64,000 bases of DNA, from the NCBI RefSeq assembly GCF_016679925.1, contig NZ_JAEQBW010000004.1:124001-188000 (forward strand). The letters are read 5' to 3'. Shown here in pieces: positions 35,709 through 44,086 of this stretch (position 1 is the stretch's first letter; every line of letters begins with the position of its first letter). A program made the position numbers and the translations under genes. The stretch is from Marivirga aurantiaca. GTDB taxonomy: Bacteria > Bacteroidota > Bacteroidia > Cytophagales > Cyclobacteriaceae. The notes beneath the pieces are model-generated. The model had not been told where the DNA came from and ran no database searches. It saw only the letters and a list, made by a program, of their open reading frames with translations.

Positions 35709-36659
35709 ATGAAAATAGTAACTCTTACTGTAAATCCGGCACTTGATAAAAGCACTTATACTGAATTATTGCAACCCGAAAAGAAAATCCGCTGCGAAGA
35801 ACCTTCTTATGAACCCGGAGGGGGCGGAATTAATGTTTCCCGTGCCATTAATATACTTGGTGGGGAGTCACTGGCCATATATGCAGCAGGCGGCCCTGCA
35901 GGCGATAAAATAGAGTCGCTCCTGAAAGAGGAAGGTGTTAACCAAAAGCGAATAACTATACAAAGTGCCACCAGGGAAAACCTGATGGTGATGGAAAAAT
36001 CCACCGGAAATCAATACAGGTTTGGAATGCCCGGAAGCAAGCTAACTGATAAAGAACTACAGCAATGCATAGATGCAGTAAAAGACTTGCCTGAAGATGT
36101 AGAATATTTGGTTGCAAGCGGAAGCCTTCCACCCGGGGCACCAGACGATTTCTATGCTCAGATAGCGGAAATAGCCAGAAATAAAAATATTCAATGCGTA
36201 ATTGATACATCAGGAAAAGCCCTTAAAGCTGCTGCAGAAAAAGGTGTTTGTTTAATGAAACCAAATCTGGGTGAATTAAGCAGTTTGGCAGGGAGAGAAG
36301 AAATTTCAGGAATGGAGCAGGAAGAAATAGCCCGGCAGGTAATTGATGAAGGGAAAGCTCAAATATTGATAGTATCACTTGGGGCCAGAGGTGCCATGTT
36401 GGTTACAAAAGACAATCTGGAATACATTGTGCCCCCTACCGTTAAGCAGAATAGTACAGTCGGGGCAGGAGATTCCATGGTGGGAGGAATGATTTTATCC
36501 CTTTCCCGTGGAGACGAACTTCATGATGCGGTAAAATGGGGAGTTGCAGCCGGTACAGCGGCAACTATGACGCCCGGTACAGAGCTTTGCCGTAAAAAGG
36601 ATGCAGAAAAAATATTTGATTGGTTGAACCAAAAAGAAACAGCCGGGGGCGGCACATAA
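35709..36659 (+). CDS. pfkB: 6-phosphofructokinase isozyme II (PfkB)
   Basis: A 316-residue ribokinase-family kinase, very close in pattern to E. coli Pfk-2: 'VTLTVNPALDKST' at the start, 'EPGGGGINVSRAI', 'ASGSLPPG', 'KPNLGELS' and the catalytic-base segment 'STVGAGDSMVGG' with Asp255. It phosphorylates fructose-6-phosphate to the 1,6-bisphosphate; 1-phosphofructokinase or tagatose activity is less likely. It lies 12 bases after the ATPase gene. A two-codon ORF (ATG ACA TGA at 35704-35712) overlaps its start codon. Confidence 0.9.
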   Translation: MKIVTLTVNPALDKSTYTELLQPEKKIRCEEPSYEPGGGGINVSRAINILGGESLAIYAAGGPAGDKIESLLKEEGVNQKRITIQSATRENLMVMEKSTGNQYRFGMPGSKLTDKELQQCIDAVKDLPEDVEYLVASGSLPPGAPDDFYAQIAEIARNKNIQCVIDTSGKALKAAAEKGVCLMKPNLGELSSLAGREEISGMEQEEIARQVIDEGKAQILIVSLGARGAMLVTKDNLEYIVPPTVKQNSTVGAGDSMVGGMILSLSRGDELHDAVKWGVAAGTAATMTPGTELCRKKDAEKIFDWLNQKETAGGGT

Positions 36660-36699
36660 CAAAAGGGCTAAACAACTAAAAACCTTAAAAGAACCAAAG

Positions 36700-38259
36700 A
36701 TGGAAAATAACAAAAAAGCTTTGCTAATGATACTCGATGGCTGGGGTATTACAGCCGAAGGAGATGAAGAAATATCTGCCATTGCACAAGCTAAAACTCC
36801 TTTTATGGATAAGGTCTGGCAAGAAAAACCACATTCCCAGCTTAAAACCCATGGCATTGCTGTTGGCCTGCCTGAAGGCCAAATGGGAAATTCTGAAGTA
36901 GGCCATATGAATTTAGGGGCTGGAAGGGTGGTATACCAGGAGTTGGTGAAAATCAATTTAGCCATTGAGGACCGTAACCTCCATAAAAACAAAATTTTAT
37001 TGGATGCTTTGGATTATGCCAATATTCAGGATAAGCGGGTTCATATTATGGGCCTTGTTTCTGATGGTGGGATACATTCGCATATAGATCATTTAAAAGC
37101 TTTATGCACAATTGCAGGGGAACAGGAAATATCCAAACTATACGTCCATGTCTTTACCGATGGGCGCGATACAGATCCTAAAAGTGGTATGGGTTACATT
37201 GAAGAGTTGCAACAGCATTTACAAAATACCACAGGAAGAATAGCCACAATAATGGGGCGCTATTATGCCATGGACCGTGGAAAAAACTGGGACAGAACAG
37301 CAAAAGCCTATCATGCAATGGTGAAAGGTAAAGCTGAAACAATGGTACCAGCTGATCAATGGAAACAAGCTATACAGGAAAAGTATAAGAAGGAAGAGAC
37401 GGATGAATTTCTAAAACCCATTGTAATGACCGATAAAGATCTGCCTTTGACAACTATCCGGGAAGGAGATGTGGTGATCAATTTTAATTACCGTACTGAC
37501 AGGGCGCGGCAGATAACGCAGGCACTTACACAAGAGGATTATCGTGATCAGGATATGAAGAAACTGAACCTGCAATACCTGGCAATGACACAATATGATA
37601 AAACCTATAAAAACATTTCTATTTTATTTGAAAGCGGGGAAATGAAAGACACCATGGGTGAAGTGCTTGCGAAAAATGGTAAAAAACAGATCAGAATAGC
37701 GGAGACAATAAAATACCCACATGTTACTTATTTTTTTAACAATGGCAGGGAGGATGCTTTTGAGGGAGAAGAACGCATAATGATCGATTCTCCGGATGTG
37801 CCCACTTTTGATGAAAAACCAGAAATGAGTGCGAAGGGTATTCGAGATGCTATTATCCCCAAAATAAAAGATAAGGAAGCGGATTTTATTTGTCTGAACT
37901 TCGCCAACCCTGATATGGTGGGGCATACAGGTAAAATAGATGCCGCAATAAAAGCCTGTGAAACAGTGGATGCTTGCACCCAGGCAGTTGTGGAATCAGC
38001 ACTGGAAAATGAGTATGCTGTAATTATTATTGCGGACCATGGAAATGCCGAGAAAATGAAAAACCCAGATGGGACACCCTTTACTGCACATACAGTAAAC
38101 CCTGTGCCGTGCATCCTACTGGGAGTGGATGATGAGATGAAACTGCAAAATGGAAAACTAAGTGATATTGCCCCTACCATTCTTACCATTATGGGTATAG
38201 AGCAGCCTGAAGAAATGAGCGGGAATGTTTTGCTAGAAATGCAAAGCACTCCAAAGTAG
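36700..38259 (+). CDS. gpmI: 2,3-bisphosphoglycerate-independent phosphoglycerate mutase
   Basis: A 519-residue alkaline-phosphatase-superfamily enzyme that interconverts 3- and 2-phosphoglycerate with Mn2+. Metal ligand Asp13 ('ILDGWG') and the phosphorylated Ser65 ('MGNSEVGHMNLG') are present, as are 'FTDGRDTDPKSG', 'NYRTDRARQI' and 'IADHGNAEKM'. Full length. It stands 40 bases after pfkB and 34 before the antiporter gene. Co-location with PfkB, FbaB and GAPDH supports a dedicated glycolytic gene set. Confidence 0.96.
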   Translation: MENNKKALLMILDGWGITAEGDEEISAIAQAKTPFMDKVWQEKPHSQLKTHGIAVGLPEGQMGNSEVGHMNLGAGRVVYQELVKINLAIEDRNLHKNKILLDALDYANIQDKRVHIMGLVSDGGIHSHIDHLKALCTIAGEQEISKLYVHVFTDGRDTDPKSGMGYIEELQQHLQNTTGRIATIMGRYYAMDRGKNWDRTAKAYHAMVKGKAETMVPADQWKQAIQEKYKKEETDEFLKPIVMTDKDLPLTTIREGDVVINFNYRTDRARQITQALTQEDYRDQDMKKLNLQYLAMTQYDKTYKNISILFESGEMKDTMGEVLAKNGKKQIRIAETIKYPHVTYFFNNGREDAFEGEERIMIDSPDVPTFDEKPEMSAKGIRDAIIPKIKDKEADFICLNFANPDMVGHTGKIDAAIKACETVDACTQAVVESALENEYAVIIIADHGNAEKMKNPDGTPFTAHTVNPVPCILLGVDDEMKLQNGKLSDIAPTILTIMGIEQPEEMSGNVLLEMQSTPK

Positions 38260-38293
38260 AATAAATAGTATCTGGTTCGATTAAGTTTTCACT

Positions 38294-39520
38294 ATGAATG
38301 ATTTGAACTTACTTATTTATCTAGGTTTATTTTTTTTGCTTAGTCAGGTATTTGGTAAAATCGCTAATTTCTTCAATGCCCCTCGTTTAGTGGGTTATTT
38401 AATTTCAGGAATTGTTTTTGGACCTTATGTGCTAAAGGTGTTTGATGAGCAACTGGTAGAACAGATGGATTTGTTTACAGAAATGGCTTTGGCAATTATA
38501 GCTTTTTCTATAGGTGCATCCTTAAGGCTAGAAAAAATCAAAAGCAATAAAAAGGTTATTCTTGGTATAACTTTAACACAGGCATTACTTTGTACAGTAA
38601 TTGTGGCCATTACATTATTTGCAGTTTTATATTTCTTTTATCCCTATAAATCAGTTAATGAAATCTTAAGCATTTGTGTGATTTTGGGTGCAATATCAGC
38701 AGCAACAGCCCCTGCTGCTGTTTTGAGTCTTATTCACGAATATAAGGCGAAAGGGAATTTAACTACTGTACTACTGGGAATTATTGCTCTCGATGATGCC
38801 ATTACATTGATCTTTTATTCTTTTGCTTTATCGATTGCTCAAGTTCTAGTAACGGATTCAACTTTTAATCTCCAGTCAGGATTATTAGAGCCCCTCTTGT
38901 CTACCTTTTATGCTATTGCGTTTGGCCTTCTGATTGGAATAATAATGAAATATGTAATAAAGTATTTCCCGGGAGAAGATATTTTATTAGGTGTTATATT
39001 AGGAGCTGTATTTTTTATAGCTGGAATTGCTCAAAAATTTGATTTTTCTCACTTGTTACCTATCATGGTTTTTGCTTTTTACCTTGAAAATTTTGCGCAG
39101 GTAGATTTGGCTAAAAAAGCTTATAAAGCTATAGATAAAATAGAAGAACCTATTTTAGGAGTATTTTTTCTACTTGCAGGTGCACATCTCGATCTTTCAA
39201 AGGCAGGTTCTGCCGGTATATTAGTTCTTGTGGTTTTTATTGCCAGGGCTATAAGTAAATATGGAGGGACAAGATTAGCTGCTAATTTCACCAATGCGCA
39301 TATAAATGTGAAAAAATACACAGGTTTAGCTTTATTGCCTTCTGCGGGAGTAGCAATAGGGTTGATACTCGAGGCACAGGGTAAATTGGGGAGTGAAATA
39401 CCCGCTTTAGCTAACCTCATGTTAAGCATAGTGATAGGTAAAACGTTGATTAATGAATTGATTTCTCCATTCTTTGTGCGATATGCATTTAAAAAAGCAG
39501 GGGAAATTTCTCAGGAATAG
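38294..39520 (+). CDS. CPA2-type cation:proton antiporter
   Basis: A 408-residue inner-membrane protein with about 12 transmembrane helices and the Na+/H+ exchanger fold. 'NFFNAPRLVGYLISGIVFGP' opens the protein, and 'SAATAPAAVLSLIHEYKAKG' followed by 'IIALDDAITLIFYSFAL' holds the conserved 'LDDA' acidic pair. There is no C-terminal RCK/TrkA domain. It probably exchanges Na+ or K+ for H+. It ends the first plus-strand run of the island, at a bidirectional terminator shared with gapA. Confidence 0.88.
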   Translation: MNDLNLLIYLGLFFLLSQVFGKIANFFNAPRLVGYLISGIVFGPYVLKVFDEQLVEQMDLFTEMALAIIAFSIGASLRLEKIKSNKKVILGITLTQALLCTVIVAITLFAVLYFFYPYKSVNEILSICVILGAISAATAPAAVLSLIHEYKAKGNLTTVLLGIIALDDAITLIFYSFALSIAQVLVTDSTFNLQSGLLEPLLSTFYAIAFGLLIGIIMKYVIKYFPGEDILLGVILGAVFFIAGIAQKFDFSHLLPIMVFAFYLENFAQVDLAKKAYKAIDKIEEPILGVFFLLAGAHLDLSKAGSAGILVLVVFIARAISKYGGTRLAANFTNAHINVKKYTGLALLPSAGVAIGLILEAQGKLGSEIPALANLMLSIVIGKTLINELISPFFVRYAFKKAGEISQE

Positions 39521-39550
39521 CTGATTATGAACTTCTGTTTATTTCAAAAA

Positions 39551-39573
39551 AAAGAGGCCTTAAAGCCTCTTTT
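39551..39573. terminator. Bidirectional terminator between the antiporter and gapA
   Basis: AAAGAGGC and GCCTCTTT form an 8-bp stem around CTTAAA, with A-run and T-run on opposite sides. The flanking genes converge on it. Confidence 0.88.
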
Positions 39574-39592
39574 CCACTAGCAGCGTATTTTT

Positions 39593-40597
39593 TTAATGAG
39601 CTACCTGGCTCAGCACATTTTTAGCTTCCCTTACCATCTGGTTCACGTAGCCCCATTCATTGTCGTACCAACTCATTACCTTTACCAGGTCACCTCCTAC
39701 TACCTGTGTCATGCTCATGTCCACTATAGAAGCTCGTGAGTCCCCGATTATATCAGAGGAAACCAATTCATCTTCAGAAGCTCCCATAATTCCTTTATAG
39801 CGTTCAGTTTGGGCTTCCTCTCTAAAAATTTCATTAATTTCTTCTACCGTTGTTTCTTTCTCCATTACCATATTAATATCTGCAATGGAACCCACTACTA
39901 CAGGCCCTCTGATGGCTGCTCCATCAAATATACCTTCCATCTGTGGTAAGGCTTTGGCGGTTGCCTGTGCTGCCCCGGTAGAAGTAGGCACAAAATTGGC
40001 TCCTGCAGCACGACCTCTTCTGGCTTTTTTATGCGGTCCATCCACCAGGCTTTGGCTTGAAGTATAAGCGTGAATAGTTGTCATATTGGCTTTCTTGATG
40101 CCAATTCTTCTTGAGAGAATTTCTACAACAGGAGAAATGCAATTGGTGGTGCAGCTTGCACAAGAAATAATATCCCCTTCTTCTTCACCGGAGTTCACAC
40201 CAAAAACAATCGTTTTAATGTCATCACTCTTAGCAGGGGCAGATAAAATTACCTTTTTAGCTCCCGCCTTTAAGTGCTTTTCAAGATCTTCCCTATTGGT
40301 AAAAACTCCTGAGCATTCAAAAACCAGTTCAACTTCAAAATCTTTCCAGGGAATTTCCGCAGGATTTTTTTGATTCAATACCGGATATTCCTGCCCGTCT
40401 ATAATCAATTTATCATCCTTTGCTTCTACAGTTTTATGATACTTACCATAAGCCGTATCATATCTGAGTAAATAAGCGAGATTATCAGCAGGCACCAAAT
40501 CATTAATTGCAACCAATTTTAAATCATCGCTTTCAAGGATTACTTTTAGGGCTGCTCTACCTATCCGGCCGAGTCCGTTTATTGCCACATTTGTCAT
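39593..40597 (-). CDS. gapA: Glyceraldehyde-3-phosphate dehydrogenase, type I
   Basis: A 334-residue phosphorylating GAPDH with the NAD-binding 'INGLGRIGR' (6-14), Asp33 after beta-strand 2 (NAD rather than NADP preference), catalytic Cys149 in 'CASCTTNC' and the helper His in 'TIHAYTSSQ'. The C-terminal 'SWYDNEWGYVNQMV' helix is complete. It is antisense to the surrounding plus-strand genes and lies 347 bases downstream (in its own direction) from a deleted paralogue. The pair looks like a tandem duplication of which only this copy is catalytic. Confidence 0.96.
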   Translation of the reverse strand: MTNVAINGLGRIGRAALKVILESDDLKLVAINDLVPADNLAYLLRYDTAYGKYHKTVEAKDDKLIIDGQEYPVLNQKNPAEIPWKDFEVELVFECSGVFTNREDLEKHLKAGAKKVILSAPAKSDDIKTIVFGVNSGEEEGDIISCASCTTNCISPVVEILSRRIGIKKANMTTIHAYTSSQSLVDGPHKKARRGRAAGANFVPTSTGAAQATAKALPQMEGIFDGAAIRGPVVVGSIADINMVMEKETTVEEINEIFREEAQTERYKGIMGASEDELVSSDIIGDSRASIVDMSMTQVVGGDLVKVMSWYDNEWGYVNQMVREAKNVLSQVAH

Positions 40598-40944
40598 AAA
40601 AAATATATTTTAAGGTGAAAAAAGTATGTAGCGGTTAAGACGGATTAAGGACTTTAATACCCATTAAAACTTCTTACCTCTAATTTAAGATTACGTGACT
40701 CATGAGAGAGGGATGGTAATATTTGGCAAAAATTACAGCTAAATATTAAGCCGCTTATCTTTTTGGATAGAAGTGTTCAGGGGAATAGTTTTCAATAGAA
40801 AAGAGAACAAAATTTTCCTAACCAACTGATTGGTTGGACAACATAGTAGTGAAGGGTTGCCACTTGTCTAAAGAATGTAAGTGACTCCCCATTTTCTACC
40901 TAATCAAAATGTATTCTTGCTTTCGAACAGTATTATCTAAATGT
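40598..40944. other. Intergenic region between gapA and the deleted gap copy
   Basis: These 347 bases hold no convincing ORF. They should contain the gapA promoter. The visible element is the inverted repeat AACCAA-CTGA-TTGGTT at 40820-40835. The A/T stretch next to the gapA start resembles the stretch before the deleted copy, which supports duplication. Confidence 0.6.
40820..40835. promoter_or_regulatory. Candidate operator AACCAA-N4-TTGGTT upstream of gapA
   Basis: A perfect 6+6 inverted repeat with a CTGA centre lies 222 bases upstream of gapA. The shape resembles TetR-family operators. No such regulator is encoded in the window. Confidence 0.35.
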
Positions 40945-41376
40945 TTAGACGGCTGTCTGACCCAGCACGTTTTTAGCTTTGCTTACTATCTGGCTTATAT
41001 AACCCCACTCGTTATCATACCAGCTCATGGCTTTTTTTGCCCCGGCTTTACAGTGCTTTTGGATATTTTTCCTAAGGGAGAAAACTTCTGAGCAGTCAAA
41101 TACTAAATCAATTTCCAATTCTTTCCAGGGTAAATCTTCCGGGTTTTTTTCATTAAACACCAGATATTCCTTTCCATCAATATGGAGTTTATTGTTCTTC
41201 AATTGAACGTTTGTATGATGGCGACCACTGGGAGTGTCGTATTTTAAAAGAAATTCAAGATCATCAGGAGGGTCAGCGTCATTTACTGCTACAAGGTTTA
41301 GATCATCGTTTGCAAGAATAATTTTTAAGGCGGCCCTCCCGGTCCGGCCTAATCCGTTTATTGCTACATTTTTCAT
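40945..41376 (-). pseudogene. GAPDH paralogue with large in-frame internal deletion
   Basis: A 143-residue open frame (from ATG 41376) in which the first 115 or so residues of GAPDH ('NVAINGLGRTGRAALKI' to 'HCKAGAKK') are joined directly to the last 28 ('MSWYDNEWGYISQIV...'). About 190 residues, including the catalytic Cys149 and most of the catalytic domain, are missing. The frame is intact across the junction. In intact gapA the nine bases AAAGGTAAT occur at both positions matching the two deletion ends, which fits slippage or short-repeat recombination. The protein cannot be an active dehydrogenase; it could only retain a partial NAD-binding fold. Protein-level identity is moderate, so the duplication is not recent. 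Confidence 0.85.
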
Positions 41377-41463
41377 AAAAATAATTGTTAGGTTAAAAAA
41401 TATATTTAACAGAGAAAGCAAGTTTTTAGGCCTCTAAAGGCACAACAAATAAATTTTATCTCT

Positions 41464-41479
41464 GTATATAATTGTATAC
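41464..41479. promoter_or_regulatory. Imperfect palindrome upstream of ppsA and the gap remnant
   Basis: GTATATAATTGTATAC is a near-perfect palindrome (7 of 8 pairs) in the divergent promoter region of ppsA and the deleted gap copy. A separate inverted repeat AACGGAT...ATCCGTT spans 41493-41523. Confidence 0.3.
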
Positions 41480-41637
41480 GTCAGTTAATAAAAACGGATG
41501 ATATTTTAATTAATTAATCCGTTAGAATTATGGAAATAATTACATTTTTGAATTGCTAGAAAGCATTTTTCAATAACTCCTTTACGGCCTTAGACACTTT
41601 TGGTTGAGGTATTTTTTTAAAAGCTAAATTTTTTTTG

Positions 41638-44019
41638 ATGAGCAATTATATTCGATTTTTCAGTGATTTAAGAAACCGGGATACTGCAGAAGTAGGGGGT
41701 AAAAACGCCTCTCTTGGTGAAATGATTAGTCAGTTAGGTGCAAAAGGGATAAGAATTCCTGCAGGATTTGCCACCACCGCTCAAGCCTATTGGGATTTTC
41801 TGGAACATAACGGGCTGAGGGAAAAGCTTACTTCTAAGCTTGACGAATTAGATAAGGAAACATTTAAGAATCTTAGAAGGACTGGTAAAGATATAAGGCA
41901 GCTCATATTGAAAGGAGAATTTCCGGATGAATTGGCAGAGAGCATCACGCAAGCTTACAATCAATTGGAAGAACAGGAGGAGTCATTAACAAGTGTGGCC
42001 GTACGGAGCAGCGCAACAGCAGAAGATTTACCGGAAGCTTCTTTTGCAGGCCAGCATGACTCATTTATGAATATTACCGGGCCAGAACAAACCGTGGAGG
42101 CCTGTAAAAAATGTTTTGCTTCCCTCTTTACTGATAGAGCTATCCGCTACCGTGAGCATAATGGTTTTGACCATATGAAAGTAGCCCTTTCTGCGGGGGT
42201 ACAAAAAATGGTGCGTTCAGATTTGGCATGTGCGGGAGTAGGCTTTACAATTTTACCTGATAGTGGATATGAAAAAGTATTGTTTCTGACAGGCTCCTGG
42301 GGGCTTGGAGACAATGTAGTGCAGGGAGCCGTAAATGCAGATGAATTTTATGTATTTAAAGAATCGCTGAAAAAAGGTATGCGCTCCATCATTTCAAAAA
42401 AACTGGGGAGTAAGGGAAAAACCATGGTTTATGCTTCAGGCAAGAAAGGTGATGAGACAACCACCAATAAAAAGACTCCCGCAAAAAAGCAACATCAATT
42501 TGTTTTGACCGATAATGAAATAGTACAATTAGCTACTTGGTCTTTGGAGATAGAGGAGTTGTATGGACGGGCAATGGATATAGAGTGGGCAAAAGATGGA
42601 GAAAGTGGTGAATTGTATATTGTTCAGGCCCGTCCTGAAACTGTTCATTCAGGAAAAGATAAATCCACCATTAAAGAGTATAGGTTAAATGGTGATGGTA
42701 AAGTGCTTACTAGCGGCACCGGAATTGGGGATAAAATCACCAAAGGAGTTAGTCGTATATTGAGTTCACCGGACGAATCGGATAAGTTGCAGGAAGGCGA
42801 TGTGTTAGTTACCGAAATGACCAATCCGGATTGGGACAATGTAATGAAAAAAGCCTCAGCCATTATCACCAATAGTGGAGGAAGAACCAGCCATGCGGCT
42901 ATAGTAGCCCGCGAATTAGGAGCGGTTGCAGTTGTTGGTACAGAAAATGCCACTGAAACAATAAAGGACGGGCAGAAAATCACAGTTTCCAGTGCAGAAG
43001 GAAATGTGGGTAGAATTTATGATGGATTTTTGGAATGGGAAGAGGAGGAAATTGACTTCAGTAAACATGGAGAGCCAAAAACAGAAGTGATGCTCATATT
43101 GGGAGACCCTGATCTTGCTTATAGTTATAGCAATTACCCTGTAAAAGGTGTTGGATTGATGCGCCTGGAATTTGTGATTAACAATGCCATCCAAATTCAC
43201 CCATTGGCTTTAAGGTATTTTGATCAATTAAAAGATAAAGAGGCTAAAAAGAAGATTAAAGAACTTACTGCCTCCCATGAAAAGAAAGATTTGTTTTTTG
43301 TTGAAAAACTGGCAGAAGGTGTGGCCACTATTGCTGCTGCTTTTTATCCACGGGATGTAATAGTAAGAATGAGCGATTTCAAATCCAATGAGTATGCGAA
43401 CCTGATAGGCGGAAAAGAATTTGAGCCTGATGAAGAAAATCCTATGCTGGGGTTCAGAGGCGCCTCCAGGTACTACAGTGAAGAATATAAGGATGGCTTT
43501 CAGATGGAATGTGAAGCCATGAAAATAGTGAGAGATGAAATGGGCTTTACCAATGTAAAGCTGATGATCCCTTTCTGTCGCACAGTCGAAGAAGGGAGAA
43601 AAGTGATAAACCTGATGGGCGATTTCGGTTTAAAGCAAGGATGGAATGATCTGGAAATTTATGTAATGTGTGAAATTCCTTCCAATGTGCTTCAGGCAGA
43701 AGAGTTTGCGGAAGTATTTGATGGCTTTTCTATTGGATCGAATGACCTTACACAATTGACTTTGGGGCTTGATCGTGATTCTGCACTAGTAAGTAAGTTG
43801 TTTGATGAGAAGAATTCATCTGCCAAACAAATGATCAGTATGGTCATTGAACGCGCTAAAAAGAAAGATCGAAAAATAGGTTTGTGTGGACAGGCGCCAA
43901 GTGATTTTCCAGACTTCACCCAATTTTTAGTAGAACAGGGAATTGACAGTATCTCCTTTAATCCGGATGCAGTAGCAAAAGGATTAAAAAATATATTGGA
44001 AGCAGAAAAAAGCAAGTAA
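41638..44019 (+). CDS. ppsA: Phosphoenolpyruvate synthase (pyruvate, water dikinase)
   Basis: A 793-residue enzyme that converts pyruvate and ATP to phosphoenolpyruvate, AMP and phosphate. An N-terminal ATP-grasp domain ('VGGKNASLGEMI', 'AVRSSATAEDLPEASFAGQHD') is followed by the mobile phosphohistidine domain with His419 in 'GGRTSHAAIVAREL' and the PEP/pyruvate barrel ending 'GQAPSDFP'. A small Lys/Thr-rich insertion lies around residue 270. I use the ATG at 41638, not the TTG one codon earlier. No pyruvate kinase lies in the island, so it may run toward gluconeogenesis, or in reverse when AMP and phosphate are high. Confidence 0.95.
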   Translation: MSNYIRFFSDLRNRDTAEVGGKNASLGEMISQLGAKGIRIPAGFATTAQAYWDFLEHNGLREKLTSKLDELDKETFKNLRRTGKDIRQLILKGEFPDELAESITQAYNQLEEQEESLTSVAVRSSATAEDLPEASFAGQHDSFMNITGPEQTVEACKKCFASLFTDRAIRYREHNGFDHMKVALSAGVQKMVRSDLACAGVGFTILPDSGYEKVLFLTGSWGLGDNVVQGAVNADEFYVFKESLKKGMRSIISKKLGSKGKTMVYASGKKGDETTTNKKTPAKKQHQFVLTDNEIVQLATWSLEIEELYGRAMDIEWAKDGESGELYIVQARPETVHSGKDKSTIKEYRLNGDGKVLTSGTGIGDKITKGVSRILSSPDESDKLQEGDVLVTEMTNPDWDNVMKKASAIITNSGGRTSHAAIVARELGAVAVVGTENATETIKDGQKITVSSAEGNVGRIYDGFLEWEEEEIDFSKHGEPKTEVMLILGDPDLAYSYSNYPVKGVGLMRLEFVINNAIQIHPLALRYFDQLKDKEAKKKIKELTASHEKKDLFFVEKLAEGVATIAAAFYPRDVIVRMSDFKSNEYANLIGGKEFEPDEENPMLGFRGASRYYSEEYKDGFQMECEAMKIVRDEMGFTNVKLMIPFCRTVEEGRKVINLMGDFGLKQGWNDLEIYVMCEIPSNVLQAEEFAEVFDGFSIGSNDLTQLTLGLDRDSALVSKLFDEKNSSAKQMISMVIERAKKKDRKIGLCGQAPSDFPDFTQFLVEQGIDSISFNPDAVAKGLKNILEAEKSK

Positions 44020-44032
44020 ATACTTTTTCCAT

Positions 44033-44057
44033 GCTAATGTTACCAATAAACATTAGC
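44033..44057 (+). repeat. 9-bp inverted repeat between ppsA and the second ATPase
   Basis: GCTAATGTT and AACATTAGC form a perfect stem with a seven-base loop, 13 bases after the ppsA stop. There is no T-run, so it is either a transcript-processing or attenuating hairpin or an operator. Confidence 0.5.
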
Positions 44058-44086
44058 TGTAACCCATCCACAATAATTCAACTATA

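Noticed and set aside
40945-41421. Sequencing or assembly error in the short GAPDH copy
   Set aside because: The flanking sequence differs from gapA throughout, so it is a diverged paralogue with a real deletion and not a misassembled duplicate; read-level confirmation is not possible here.
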